In this document: in pieces, positions 44,492 to 54,243 of the stretch
Numbering within the stretch: position 1 is the first letter of the stretch
Layout of the letters: each line of letters opens with the position of its first letter
DNA from: an uncultured Clostridia bacterium
GTDB taxonomy: Bacteria; Bacillota; Clostridia; UBA1381
Direction: 5' to 3'
Length of the DNA stretch: 64,000 nucleotides
NCBI GenBank assembly: GCA_934454145.1
Contig: CAKSFT010000008.1
Coordinates: 150,410-214,409, forward strand
Notes under the pieces: model-generated
Database searches by the model: none
Told to the model about the DNA's origin: nothing
Seen by the model: the letters and a program-made list of their open reading frames with translations, nothing else
Position numbers and translations under genes: made by a program

Positions 44492-45901
44492 ATGGCACAC
44501 ATAATTGCACCGCAAACAGTGCCCGAACCCAACGGCATATACGAATTTAGGAAGGAAATATATATTGAAAAAAAGAGGATTGGAGCATAAATATTTTTGC
44601 ACAATCACGGTATATTCTCTATATAAACGGCGGGTACATATGCGAAGGACCGTGCAGAAGCGCACAAAATGTACGTTTTTTTGACACAGTAAAAACCGAT
44701 GCATTTTTGTGCGGAAAAAACGAAATAACCGTAAAAGTGATGCATGTGAGCGCACCTTTGCAGTTTTCAACAGTGTTTAAAAGCATGACTCCCGCAGTTT
44801 TGTGTGAATTTTTTTTCGGAATCACATGCATTCGGCAGTGATGAAACATGGGAATGTTATTTTTTAAAAAATTATAAATTGCAAAATACTTTGTTTACCG
44901 CTCCGTATGAAGAAATCGGAAAAACGGAGAGAGTGCCGATGAAAATATCATGCTCGGGAAACTACAGTTTTTCAGGTGATTTTAAATCACCGTATGGTGT
45001 TGTGGACATGTTTGAGTTTAAACCGCGCCCGATACCGATGATTTACCCCATGGAAAATGTCAAATTTTCGGTTGTAAAAAAAGGCGAAAATTTTATTGAA
45101 CTGGACGCAGGGCGCTATGTGACGGCAAAACCGAGTTTTGAGGTTGCAAAGGGAGATGGGGTAAAAATCATATATTCCGAATGTTATGTTTTTGACGGTG
45201 AGAAGGGAATACACGATGATTCTGACGGGGAAATCGAGGGATATTTTGATTTTGTCCACGCACAGGATAGGGATTTTTGCTTTGAGCTGTTTTGGCTGCG
45301 CAGTTTCAGATATATGGCAATGAGGCATGCGGACAGCACTATAAAAAACCATGTAAGAGCGGACGGAAGTGTGAATCACATTGTGAAGTATAACAGCCTG
45401 ACAGGAGAAGTCCTGGACGTTCTTGGGGGGCAGGGCTACACAAAAGGCTCTGCATGGTCAAGAGGACAGGCGTGGGCGCTCTATGGGTTTATACTTTCGT
45501 ACATACATACGGGGAAACAGGAATATCTTGACACGGCAAAGAAGTGTGCAAATTATTTTATAGCAAGTGTGTGCGAGAAATGGTTTCCGAAAGCGGACTT
45601 CCGTGCGCCGCAAAACCCCGTTGTGTATGACTCAAGTGCGGGGGCATGTGCCGCAAGCGGTCTGCTTGAAATTGCGGACTGCCTGGGCGAAACTGAAGGG
45701 CATGTATACCTTGATGCGGCGAAAAAGCTTTTGACAAGTATGGAGAAGCATTTTTGCAATTGGGATGTGAATTTTGACTCTATACTGCAATATGCCAGTG
45801 AGGCTTACAGCGTAACCAGCAATATCTCTTTGATATATGGGGACTATTTCTTTATAGAGGCGATAAGTAAATTGAAGAGCAGAAAAATATTGTTTTGGTG
45901 A
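44492..45901 (+). pseudogene. Decayed GH78-GH88 chimera (rhamnosidase start fused to unsaturated-uronyl hydrolase end)
   Basis: From the ATG at 44492 (HIIAPQTVPEPNGIYEFRKE) the frame breaks at an A7 tract (44568-44574). The next frame continues as SRYILYINGGYICEGPCRSA and breaks again at T8 (44809-44816), returning to the first frame. A8 and T7 would restore one continuous protein. The first part matches the N-terminal beta domains of GH78 alpha-L-rhamnosidases (FKPRPIPMIYP, LFWLRSFRYMAM). Near 45310-45330 it jumps in frame into the second half of a GH88 hydrolase (VRADGSVNHIVKYN, GQGYTKGSAWSRGQAWALYG, YDSSAGACAASGLLEIA). The rhamnosidase catalytic barrel is absent, which looks like a deletion between two adjacent pectin-degradation genes. 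The 365-codon frame at 44804 might still be translated. Confidence 0.8.
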
Positions 45902-45907
45902 GAATAA

Positions 45908-45941
45908 AAAACCGTAAAGTTTTAAACTTTACGGTTTTTTT
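45908..45941 (+). terminator. Terminator after the chimera
   Basis: ACCGTAAAGTTT / AAACTTTACGGT perfect stem with a one-base spacer, flanked by A6 and T7. The following stretch to 46283 (about 340 bases) is very AT-rich. It has a TATAAT at 46162-46167 without a good -35 and no convincing gene. Confidence 0.85.
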
Positions 45942-46283
45942 GTCATAAATCACATCATTATTTATTATAGTTTTTGCTTTTGTGCCGCAGAAGAGCCTGT
46001 GATAAAAGAATATACATTATATGCCCGGTATAAGCTGCGGTAAGCAGATGGATTGTATGATAAAAAAAGTAAAATAAATGTGCATAAATGTAAAAAACTG
46101 TAAGTTTGTTTTTTGATAAACATAGTTTGATTTTTGTATGTATCATAGGAAATATTCATGCTATAATTAAAATACTAAATTTGTTTTTTTAATGAACAGG
46201 AAAATGTTGGAATTAAAAAAACAGACAGATACATATAATGATGCCGTGAAAATACGGGCAGAAAAAGTGCTGATGAGGAGAAG

Positions 46284-48479
46284 ATGTTAAATATCCGTAC
46301 GATTGCTTTGGGACTTTGTATATCGCTTTTTGCACCGGGCTTTGCCGCAAAAGCGGAGGAGGCGGCAAAGGCAGAACAAACTGAAAAATATGTTTCTTCA
46401 AGACAGATTGATGAAAGTAATCCTTATGACATTTATGTTTCGCCGAAACATAAAAACGGGAACGGGAGTTTTTCAAACCCTTATTCCGACATTGATGCGG
46501 CAATAGCGGCGGCAAGAAAAATCCCGAAAGACGGTACGTATACATGCGTCAGAGTAATTTTCAGGGGTGGAGAGTATCTGTGGGAAGAACCTGTCAAATT
46601 GAGCGCGGAAGACAGCGGAACAGAGAAAACACCGGTGGTGTTTACAGCATATCAGGGCGAAGATGTGTTGTTTTCCGGCGCAAAAAAAGTTGACATGTCC
46701 GAGAGCACAAAGGTGACGGACAGAGAAATACTTAATCAACTGCCAAAAGAGGTCAGAGATGAAGTTGTTCAGGTTGATTTGAGAAGCCAGGGCATAACGG
46801 GGGCAGGCTATGTTCCGTTGATTTATTACGGAGTAAGAAAGTATAAACCGCAGGTGAAAATAGTCTGGGACGATAACGATTGTGTATGTGCAAGGTGGCC
46901 CAATGATGAATATGCAAGGGTCAAAAAGGTGCTTTATCCCGGACTTTCGTGGTTCTCGTCAAACCTTTATAAAGGGAGCGGCTCCATACCGGATTTGTCG
47001 GGGGAAAAGGGTTTTGTATTCAAGACAGGGACAGAGCGTTCGAAAAAATGGGCAGAAGGCAAGGATGCGGTTCTTTATGGCTTTTGGCAGTACGGCTGGG
47101 CTGTGGATTCGGTGAAAATTGCGGGTGTGGACGGGACAGACATTGTGTTTTCCGAAACCCCGGTTTCTTTCGGGGTTGTCCAAAACGGAATGTACTATGT
47201 GTTTAACCTCTTGCAGGAGCTTGATTCGCCCGGTGAATGGTATATTGACAAGGACACGGATATAATGTACATTTATCCGCCAAAAGATATCACCCGGGAA
47301 ACAAAGGTGAACGTGATTTCTTATGCAGACAAAATGTTTGTTGCGGACGGCTGTGATTATATATATTTTGAAAATCTCGGCTTTGAACATTCTCTGGGCG
47401 AAGTGTTTGACGTGAAAAAAGCAAACAGATTCCAAGTGGGCGGCTGTACATTTAAAGGAATACAAAACAATGTTGTCACAATCACCGACAGCGACAATTC
47501 CGGGGTGGTTTCGTGCGATATGTACAATATCGGTTCTTCGGGGATTGTTATAGATTGCAGCGACTATGACGGACTGAAGGACAGAGATTGCTATGCCGTA
47601 AACAACAGGATCGAAAAATATGCGCAGTATAACACGACATATCACCCGGCGATAAATGTAAATTACAGCACGGGGGCTTATGTCGGGCACAATGTGATTT
47701 CGGACGGAAATTGCCAGGCAATAGGCGGCGCAGGACATGATTGCATAATAGAATTTAATGAGATTTATGATGTGTGCAAAACTGCGGCGGATATGGGTAT
47801 AATATATTTTTATTGGAATTATCTTTCGGCAGGGAACATCATAAGATATAACTATTTCCATGACACGGCGGGGACGGGGCTTTCGGGCTGGACGCCGGCT
47901 ATATATTTTGACGAAATGTCAAGCGGAAATGTTGCCTTTGGGAATGTTATTGACAACGTAAACGGGGCGCTTCTCATGAATGGTGGAAGAAGAAATGAGT
48001 TTAAGAACAATATCATATTAAACACGCCGACACAGGTTGAAAAACCCATGTCAATATATGCTCATCATTATATAGATTCGTGGACGTCGTGGGAGTCGAA
48101 ACAGAGCTTTCTCGGGCTGTTCCCAAACAGGTCTGCCGCATACAGAGAGAAGTTCCCAGAATTGTATTATGAAACCGATGACAAGGAATGGTACTATCCG
48201 CGAAATGTTTATATAAAGAACAATGTGTTTTATAACGGTATGTATTTTATATTGTCGGACAAATATGAACAGTATGCCGACATGAAAAACAATGTTGAAT
48301 ACCAAAAGGGCGAGGATTTGGGCTTTGCCGATATAAATGAAAAGGACTACACTCTTAAGGAGTGCTCCAAGATTTTCAGGGATATACCCGATTTTAAACC
48401 GATACCTTTTGGGGATATCGGCTTATACAAAGATGAGTACAGAACACAAGACGGTGATTTTGGGGAGAGATTGAAATGA
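46284..48479 (+). CDS. Secreted right-handed beta-helix protein (paralog 1)
   Basis: 731 residues. A signal peptide (IALGLCISLFAPGFAAKA) is followed by a short charged linker. The beta-helix family opening is DIYVSPKHKNGNGSFSNPYS, with a strand-rich domain, ELDSPGEWYIDKDTDIMYIY, and repeated Asn-rich turns (FKNNIILNTP, RYNYFHDTAGTGLSGWTPAI). This fold is shared by pectate lyases and other polysaccharide lyases/hydrolases; I cannot assign a family or catalytic residues. GAGGAG before the ATG. Its stop overlaps the next paralog by 4 bases. Confidence 0.82.
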   Translation: MLNIRTIALGLCISLFAPGFAAKAEEAAKAEQTEKYVSSRQIDESNPYDIYVSPKHKNGNGSFSNPYSDIDAAIAAARKIPKDGTYTCVRVIFRGGEYLWEEPVKLSAEDSGTEKTPVVFTAYQGEDVLFSGAKKVDMSESTKVTDREILNQLPKEVRDEVVQVDLRSQGITGAGYVPLIYYGVRKYKPQVKIVWDDNDCVCARWPNDEYARVKKVLYPGLSWFSSNLYKGSGSIPDLSGEKGFVFKTGTERSKKWAEGKDAVLYGFWQYGWAVDSVKIAGVDGTDIVFSETPVSFGVVQNGMYYVFNLLQELDSPGEWYIDKDTDIMYIYPPKDITRETKVNVISYADKMFVADGCDYIYFENLGFEHSLGEVFDVKKANRFQVGGCTFKGIQNNVVTITDSDNSGVVSCDMYNIGSSGIVIDCSDYDGLKDRDCYAVNNRIEKYAQYNTTYHPAINVNYSTGAYVGHNVISDGNCQAIGGAGHDCIIEFNEIYDVCKTAADMGIIYFYWNYLSAGNIIRYNYFHDTAGTGLSGWTPAIYFDEMSSGNVAFGNVIDNVNGALLMNGGRRNEFKNNIILNTPTQVEKPMSIYAHHYIDSWTSWESKQSFLGLFPNRSAAYREKFPELYYETDDKEWYYPRNVYIKNNVFYNGMYFILSDKYEQYADMKNNVEYQKGEDLGFADINEKDYTLKECSKIFRDIPDFKPIPFGDIGLYKDEYRTQDGDFGERLK

Positions 48480-51088
48480 GCGGAATAAAAAAAGCCGGAA
48501 TAATATCAATTGAAACTGTCGCGGTTGCAGCTGTAATGGCGATGAATGTGTCTGCGGTGACGATTGACGATGTCTATGTCAGCGGCGAAAGCGGCAACAT
48601 AACAGCGGAAGGAAAAACAACACGGCAGAATGTGTCTGTGTTGGCAAAGGACAGCAACGGCAAAATAATTTACATTGACCTTGTGGACGGTGTTGAAGGC
48701 GAAAGCTTTACAAAGGAAATGCCGGTTGAAAACAAACAGGATATTTATTCGGTGAAGTTTAATGACAATGAAAAAACGGTCGAAAACTATCTTGATGTGC
48801 CGGAGGCTGTGGGGGAAAATGATGCAATAGTCATATCAAGGGACAGCACTGCCGTGGAACCGGGGACAAAAATGCGTGTGAGAATGTCGGCGCAAGATGT
48901 CGGCAAAAAGGATTGCAGGGTTTTTATTGCAGAATATACATCTGATGATAAACTGATAAACGTTTCGGATTACAAAACAACTGTAAACGCAGATTCTTCG
49001 GGCGAATGTCATATTGATTTCAGTGTGCCCGACGCGATAGGCGCGGCAAAAATGAAAATTTTTGTTTTTGACCGTTATATGAAACCATATTTTGTTTCCG
49101 CATGTTTCCCGATAACAGAGGACTACATATATGTTTCAGCCGAAGGTGACGACAATGCAAAGGGAACGGCGGACAGCCCGTACAAAACCATTGAGCATGC
49201 GCTTATTGCCGCTTATCTCAAGGGAAGTGAATACCCGGTTTCAATCTGCTTGTATGACGGGGAATATGTATACCCTCAGGGGCTTACAATTGATTATTAT
49301 AACGACATAAGAATACGCGCGGCGGGGGACAATGTGCTGATTACGTCAGCCGAAACCCTGGATAGCGGGCGGCTTTTAAAAGTTACCGATGAGGCTGTTT
49401 CGGCAAAAATACCGCAAAGTGCAAGAGAACATGTTGTGCAGTATGACCTGGGTGCCGAGGGGCACACAGGATTCGGGGAAGTGACGCCGCGCAAAGGCTC
49501 GGAAGAACTTGTGCCGATGCCGATAATAACGATTGACGGCAGGAAAACGACAAACGCAAGATGGCCAAACAATGGTTTTGCCAAAGTGGCAAGCGTTGCA
49601 AATCAGGGCAGCACATCGGGAGGAAATATGTCCTTTGCGGCGGACAGCCCAAACGCGGCTCTGTGGGGAAATGCAAAGAACCCATGTGTGTTTGGCTATT
49701 GGAAATACAACTGGGCGCCGGACAGCTATAGGATAACTGCCGTGTCAGGCAATGTGGTCACTGTTGACGGCGTGCCTTCATACGGGACAAGAGAAGGCGG
49801 CTGGTATTATGTATACAACATGCTTGAGGAGCTTGATTCGCCGGGCGAATGGTATATCGATTCTGACACCGATATATTGTATATTTATCCGTATAAGGAT
49901 ATAGATAAAAACACATCGGTGAGAATGAGTTTTTCGGACAGGGATATTGTTTCGGTTGAGAATTGCAAAAATGTGACGCTTGAGGGTATAAAAATATCTG
50001 ATTCTATGGGGAGAGGTGTCAGCTTTAAAAGCTCATCGGGCTGTATGCTGAAAAATTGCGAACTATACAACCTCGGAAGGGAAGGCGTAAAATTTTCCAA
50101 TACGGTTTCGTGCGGAATATACTCGACAGCCATTCATGATGTGGCGGCAAGTGCTGTCAATGTTGACAATGCAGATTTTACATCGCTCAAAGACAGCGCG
50201 ACAGTTATTGACAATTGCCGTATTTATAAATATGCCAGGCAGGCACGCGCCAATGCGCCGGCAATTGCGCTCAATGCAAGCGTGGGCGTGGACATTACAC
50301 ATAACGAAATATACGATGGGCCGACGGCGGCGATATCCCAACTGGGGTTTGACAACCACATTGATTACAACAAAATTCATGATGTATGCACAGAAGCGTC
50401 GGACTATGGCGCAATTTATACATACCACACTTATTACAGCGCCGGCAATACGATAAATTATAATGATATCTATAACATAACCGGCAAGGGCAGCGATGCA
50501 CTGGGGTCAACTGTGGCGATATATCTGGACGAACTTTCGGGCGGGTGTGAAATAAACGGAAATATCATAAGAAACACAGACCTTGCATACCTGAGCAACG
50601 GCGGAAGAAGAATCACGTTTACAAACAATATCATAACGGGAATATCGGACAAAAACGGCGGGGCAAGCATTTATATGTATCCTTTTGGGCTGCACAATGA
50701 TACAACCTGGAAAAATATCCAAAGTTATCTGGCATTGTTCCCCGTGACTTCACAGGTATACAGGGACAGATTCCCGGAACTTGCAAACGAAATGAACGAT
50801 ATGCCGAGATATCCGAAGTATATAACTTTTAAAAACAATGTCATAAATAACCATGGCGAAATCCAAATACTTGATTGCACAAGTGCGACGATATACAGGG
50901 GAGAAGGATATTATAAAGAAGAACTTGGGAACGTATTTGACAAAAATGAGATAATAAACGGGGATTTGGGATTTGCTGACGCAGAACACGGTGACTATAA
51001 TCTGAAAGATGATTCGGTTGTGTTTTTGCATATACCGGGATTTGTCCCGACTGATTATTCTCAGATTGGATTATACAGTGAAAAATAA
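48476..51088 (+). CDS. Secreted right-handed beta-helix protein (paralog 2)
   Basis: 870 residues. A signal-like N-terminus (SIETVAVAAVMAMNVSAVT) leads into an extra N-terminal module of about 190 residues (probably Ig-like/FN-like, VYVSGESGNITAEGKTTRQN), then the same beta-helix region as the previous protein: YIYVSAEGDDNAKGTADSPY, ELDSPGEWYIDSDTDILYIY, NGGRRITFTNNIITG. The paralogs also share the segment pattern IQSYLALFP...YRDRFPEL near the end. Coupled to paralog 1 by ATGA overlap. Probable polysaccharide-active or adhesive surface protein. Confidence 0.82.
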   Translation: MSGIKKAGIISIETVAVAAVMAMNVSAVTIDDVYVSGESGNITAEGKTTRQNVSVLAKDSNGKIIYIDLVDGVEGESFTKEMPVENKQDIYSVKFNDNEKTVENYLDVPEAVGENDAIVISRDSTAVEPGTKMRVRMSAQDVGKKDCRVFIAEYTSDDKLINVSDYKTTVNADSSGECHIDFSVPDAIGAAKMKIFVFDRYMKPYFVSACFPITEDYIYVSAEGDDNAKGTADSPYKTIEHALIAAYLKGSEYPVSICLYDGEYVYPQGLTIDYYNDIRIRAAGDNVLITSAETLDSGRLLKVTDEAVSAKIPQSAREHVVQYDLGAEGHTGFGEVTPRKGSEELVPMPIITIDGRKTTNARWPNNGFAKVASVANQGSTSGGNMSFAADSPNAALWGNAKNPCVFGYWKYNWAPDSYRITAVSGNVVTVDGVPSYGTREGGWYYVYNMLEELDSPGEWYIDSDTDILYIYPYKDIDKNTSVRMSFSDRDIVSVENCKNVTLEGIKISDSMGRGVSFKSSSGCMLKNCELYNLGREGVKFSNTVSCGIYSTAIHDVAASAVNVDNADFTSLKDSATVIDNCRIYKYARQARANAPAIALNASVGVDITHNEIYDGPTAAISQLGFDNHIDYNKIHDVCTEASDYGAIYTYHTYYSAGNTINYNDIYNITGKGSDALGSTVAIYLDELSGGCEINGNIIRNTDLAYLSNGGRRITFTNNIITGISDKNGGASIYMYPFGLHNDTTWKNIQSYLALFPVTSQVYRDRFPELANEMNDMPRYPKYITFKNNVINNHGEIQILDCTSATIYRGEGYYKEELGNVFDKNEIINGDLGFADAEHGDYNLKDDSVVFLHIPGFVPTDYSQIGLYSEK

Positions 51089-51120
51089 ATTTGCGCACTA
51101 CAAAAAGGAGGATTGAGAAT

Positions 51121-52440
51121 ATGAAGCTGAAAAGAGTGTTAGCGGCAGGCTTGGTTTGTTTCGTTTTGGCGGGCGGCGATGCCTTTGCCACGCGCTATAT
51201 GCAGCAGAAGGAAAAATCTGCCGGAGAAAACGGTGAAAGCAGAGAGAACGGCGATGACAGATTTCAATATGACAGCGGCAAGGACTATGAAAACATATAT
51301 TATTCTGAGGATATCCCCGGGACAAGGAAAAATCTGTATGACGGGTATAAGTTTAACGGAGAACAGGTAAAGACTCCGGATTTGTCAAAATTTTCGGAAT
51401 TTTCTGCCGACCGGATAACAAATTTTTCCGATGCTATCGTAAACTATATCGGTTGGGACAGTGTGCTTGGGGGGACGGGTTATGACCTTGAAAACGACAT
51501 ACTTACCTTTAACGGAACAAGTTCAACCGTGGCAACGGAAAAATGCTTTGGTTATTCCGGGAGGAAGTTTGGTTGTGAGCCTTTGGAATTTGACCTTATG
51601 ATATCCTCCGAAAAAGAAAACTATGACGGATTTTTGGGAATTGGGTTTCTTATGAGTGAAACTCAAAAACCAAATTGGTCTACGGGTGACGGATATATGG
51701 TGTGTATCAAAAACAGCCAGGTTGAATTTCAGCAATACCACAACGGGCAAAACATTGTAAAAACAGTTGATACAAAGGCTTTTTCGGCGAATGAATGGCA
51801 CAGGGTGATTGTTGACACGAAATTGCAGGGGGAGGCAAAGGTGACAACACTCACAGTGGACGGCAAGCAGATTTTTGTTTATGAAGACAATGACGGCGCG
51901 TTTGTGCCGAGTGAGGGGTATATAAATTTTCTCTGCTATGCAGGAGATAAAATAAGCATCAGACCCACAAATGCAACAATCAAAAACCACGGCACGGAGC
52001 AACAGGAGCAAACAAAGGGAGTTTGTCTGAAAATCGGCAGCAACACTGCCGTTGCGGACGGCAAAAGTACAATGATTGACGCATCGGATGCCGGTGTTGT
52101 GCCATACATTGAAAACAACCGCACAATGGTGCCGCTGAGGTTTTTGGCAGAGGTTTTCGGCGGTTATGTTTCGTATGACGAAAGCTTAAAAAAGATAACC
52201 ATTATGTTTGACGAATGTGATGTGGAAATTACACAGGGCTTTTTTGAATATAAGGTAAACGACGACTATCATGCGAGCGACACACTGCCGCGGATTAAAA
52301 ACGGAAGAACATTTGTGCCGGTCAGGGTGATAAGTGAGGCACTCGGAAAAAATGTTGAGTTTGCGGATAATTATGTTTTTGTTTCCGACAGCGCTTTGAC
52401 GGAGGAAGAAAAAGACAGGCTTAAAGCGGAGGAGGAATAA
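51121..52440 (+). CDS. Secreted LamG-like and copper-amine-oxidase-N-domain protein
   Basis: 439 residues. A signal peptide (RVLAAGLVCFVLAGGDAFA) and a charged linker are followed by a concanavalin/LamG-like beta-sandwich (about 120-285, SEKENYDGFLGIGFLMSETQ, WHRVIVDTKLQGEAKVTTLT). The C-terminal copper-amine-oxidase N-terminal-like domain (about 300-420) shows NRTMVPLRFLAEVFGGYVSY and NGRTFVPVRVISEALGKNVE. The latter is a surface module in Clostridia, not an oxidase. The ATG at 51121 has AAGGAGG 8 bases upstream; the TTG at 51091 in the same frame lies before the ribosome site. Confidence 0.85.
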   Translation: MKLKRVLAAGLVCFVLAGGDAFATRYMQQKEKSAGENGESRENGDDRFQYDSGKDYENIYYSEDIPGTRKNLYDGYKFNGEQVKTPDLSKFSEFSADRITNFSDAIVNYIGWDSVLGGTGYDLENDILTFNGTSSTVATEKCFGYSGRKFGCEPLEFDLMISSEKENYDGFLGIGFLMSETQKPNWSTGDGYMVCIKNSQVEFQQYHNGQNIVKTVDTKAFSANEWHRVIVDTKLQGEAKVTTLTVDGKQIFVYEDNDGAFVPSEGYINFLCYAGDKISIRPTNATIKNHGTEQQEQTKGVCLKIGSNTAVADGKSTMIDASDAGVVPYIENNRTMVPLRFLAEVFGGYVSYDESLKKITIMFDECDVEITQGFFEYKVNDDYHASDTLPRIKNGRTFVPVRVISEALGKNVEFADNYVFVSDSALTEEEKDRLKAEEE

Positions 52441-52487
52441 AAATAAAATAATTTAATGAGCAGAGGCTCAGGAACGGGAGGAGTAAA

Positions 52488-54116
52488 ATGTATAAAAAAT
52501 TATTAAGTTGTGCGGTAGCACTTGCACTTTGTGCGCTCAACCTTACGGTGGCTTTGGCAGAAGACGTGCCGACGGTGATAACACCGGCAACAGGGAACAG
52601 TGATGTGAGTGTGGTTGCAGATGTTGTTGCGACATATGCCGCGGAGGTCACGGACAGCATGCTGACAGATGCCAAGGTGACGGTTGCACCTGAGGCAGAG
52701 TACACAAAATATGCCGACGGCAATTCCATTGTTGTGAGATTTGACAGTGAATTGTTGTATTCAACAGAATATACAGTGACTGTTGACGGTGTTTCTACGA
52801 CATTCACTACAGAAACGGAGAATTCCGATATATTGTACCAAAATGACTTCACAAATGACACAGCAGGGCAGATACCGTCTTCCATGACACAATACGGCCC
52901 CGAATGTGCGGCAGGAGCGGCGGCAGTCATGGACAGTTTGTGGTTTACAAGAAAGCAGAGTGCCCTTGTTTTTGGGGGCGGGACTGCCAATAAATTTGCA
53001 AATGTATATGTATCGGATTATACGCAGGGTGCCGGCAGAGCAATGATAAACGGCAGTGAAAACTGGAGCGATATTGAAATTGACTATGATTTCGGCATGG
53101 GTGTCGGTACGGGTTCAATTTCATCGGCTGTTATGTTCAGAATGACAAATGACGGCGGCGTATACAACGGCGGCGCAACGGAAACTATAGTGCAGAATCA
53201 GCAAGGCACTTATACAATGCTTTTGAACCATGCCAAGACGGCGGACAATGCAAGAATTGCAACATGGTCGGCAGGAGAATATGCAACATTGTTTTCACCA
53301 TTCACGACAGAAAAGATGTACACCCAGCAGTTCCACATGAATGTCAAGGTGCAGGGTGACAGCTGGACTTCGACAGTCACTGAAAAGGCATCGGGAAAGG
53401 TCATCGGTACGGCAACCAAAAGCGCCGCAGGGCTCCCGGCAAAGGGTGCGGTTGTGTTTGGCTCAAACTGCGGATATAACACCTTTGACAACATTGTCAT
53501 AAGAGATATCGGCTTCGGCTGCCAAATGGAGCAGAGCAAGAATATACAAAACAAGGCTGTAATCAATTTTGACGAAGTTATAAATCCGGCGACATTCTCA
53601 AATGACAAGATAACGGTTATGCGTGACGGTCAGGTTGTTGTGGGCACAACTGCCCAAATCACGGGCAGCCAAGGCAAACAGGTTGCCGTGACGATTCCCG
53701 ACGCGGCGGACGGTTTTTATACAATTACGGTTGACAAATCCATAGACAACAGAAAAGGCGTCACGATGATGACGAATAAGAGCTTTGAAGTCCTTGTGAC
53801 AATGCCGTACTCTTTCAGCGATAAGGTTATATCCGACCTGAAGGGCGGAAACACGGTAAGCGCAAGCGTGAAAATAAACCACAGCACATCGGCACAGCAG
53901 GAATATACCCTTGTCCTTGCGGTGTACACCCCGAAGGGGTTCTTGTATGACGTTTCTTTTGACAATGTTCGCCTTGCAAAAGAAACAAAAGGATATGAGC
54001 TTTCGGCACAGACCGAAAAGGCTTTGCCGGAGGACGCAACAGGATATACTGCGGCGATGTTTATACTGGACAATCTGGAAAATATCAGTCCGTTGTCCGG
54101 CAGAACTGCAAGATAA
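52488..54116 (+). CDS. Secreted Ig-like/LamG-like protein
   Basis: 542 residues with a signal peptide (LLSCAVALALCALNLTVALA). It has an Ig-like SbsA/Big_5-type domain (about 60-115, EYTVTVDGVSTTFTTETEN), a central beta-sandwich resembling LamG (about 125-345, WSDIEIDYDFGMGVGTGSIS), a second Ig-like domain (AVINFDEVINPATFSNDKIT) and a C-terminal domain of unknown type. No catalytic motif recognised. Start preceded by GGGAGGAG. Probably part of the same surface-glycan system as its neighbours. Confidence 0.78.
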   Translation: MYKKLLSCAVALALCALNLTVALAEDVPTVITPATGNSDVSVVADVVATYAAEVTDSMLTDAKVTVAPEAEYTKYADGNSIVVRFDSELLYSTEYTVTVDGVSTTFTTETENSDILYQNDFTNDTAGQIPSSMTQYGPECAAGAAAVMDSLWFTRKQSALVFGGGTANKFANVYVSDYTQGAGRAMINGSENWSDIEIDYDFGMGVGTGSISSAVMFRMTNDGGVYNGGATETIVQNQQGTYTMLLNHAKTADNARIATWSAGEYATLFSPFTTEKMYTQQFHMNVKVQGDSWTSTVTEKASGKVIGTATKSAAGLPAKGAVVFGSNCGYNTFDNIVIRDIGFGCQMEQSKNIQNKAVINFDEVINPATFSNDKITVMRDGQVVVGTTAQITGSQGKQVAVTIPDAADGFYTITVDKSIDNRKGVTMMTNKSFEVLVTMPYSFSDKVISDLKGGNTVSASVKINHSTSAQQEYTLVLAVYTPKGFLYDVSFDNVRLAKETKGYELSAQTEKALPEDATGYTAAMFILDNLENISPLSGRTAR

Positions 54117-54145
54117 CAAAGATTTTTCCTGTCATCATAAATCAT

Positions 54146-54183
54146 GGATTGTAAAAAAAGCCGAGTGGCTTTTTTTACAATCC
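54146..54183 (+). terminator. Terminator after the Ig-like protein
   Basis: 17-bp perfect stem (54146-54162 with 54167-54183) and a 4-base loop GAGT; the descending arm contains T7. Confidence 0.9.
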
Positions 54184-54243
54184 CTTTGGGGATTTTCTCG
54201 GGAATATATCCAATTATTGTGATTCTACATTACGGAGGTCGTT

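Noticed and set aside
46192..46290. 32-codon ORF overlapping the start of the first beta-helix gene
   Set aside because: A coupled leader ORF was considered, but there is no ribosome site before its ATG and no recognisable feature in the peptide.
48476..51088. Assignment of the beta-helix proteins as pectate lyases
   Set aside because: The fold signature is clear but no lyase catalytic or calcium-binding motif could be recognised, so only the fold is called.
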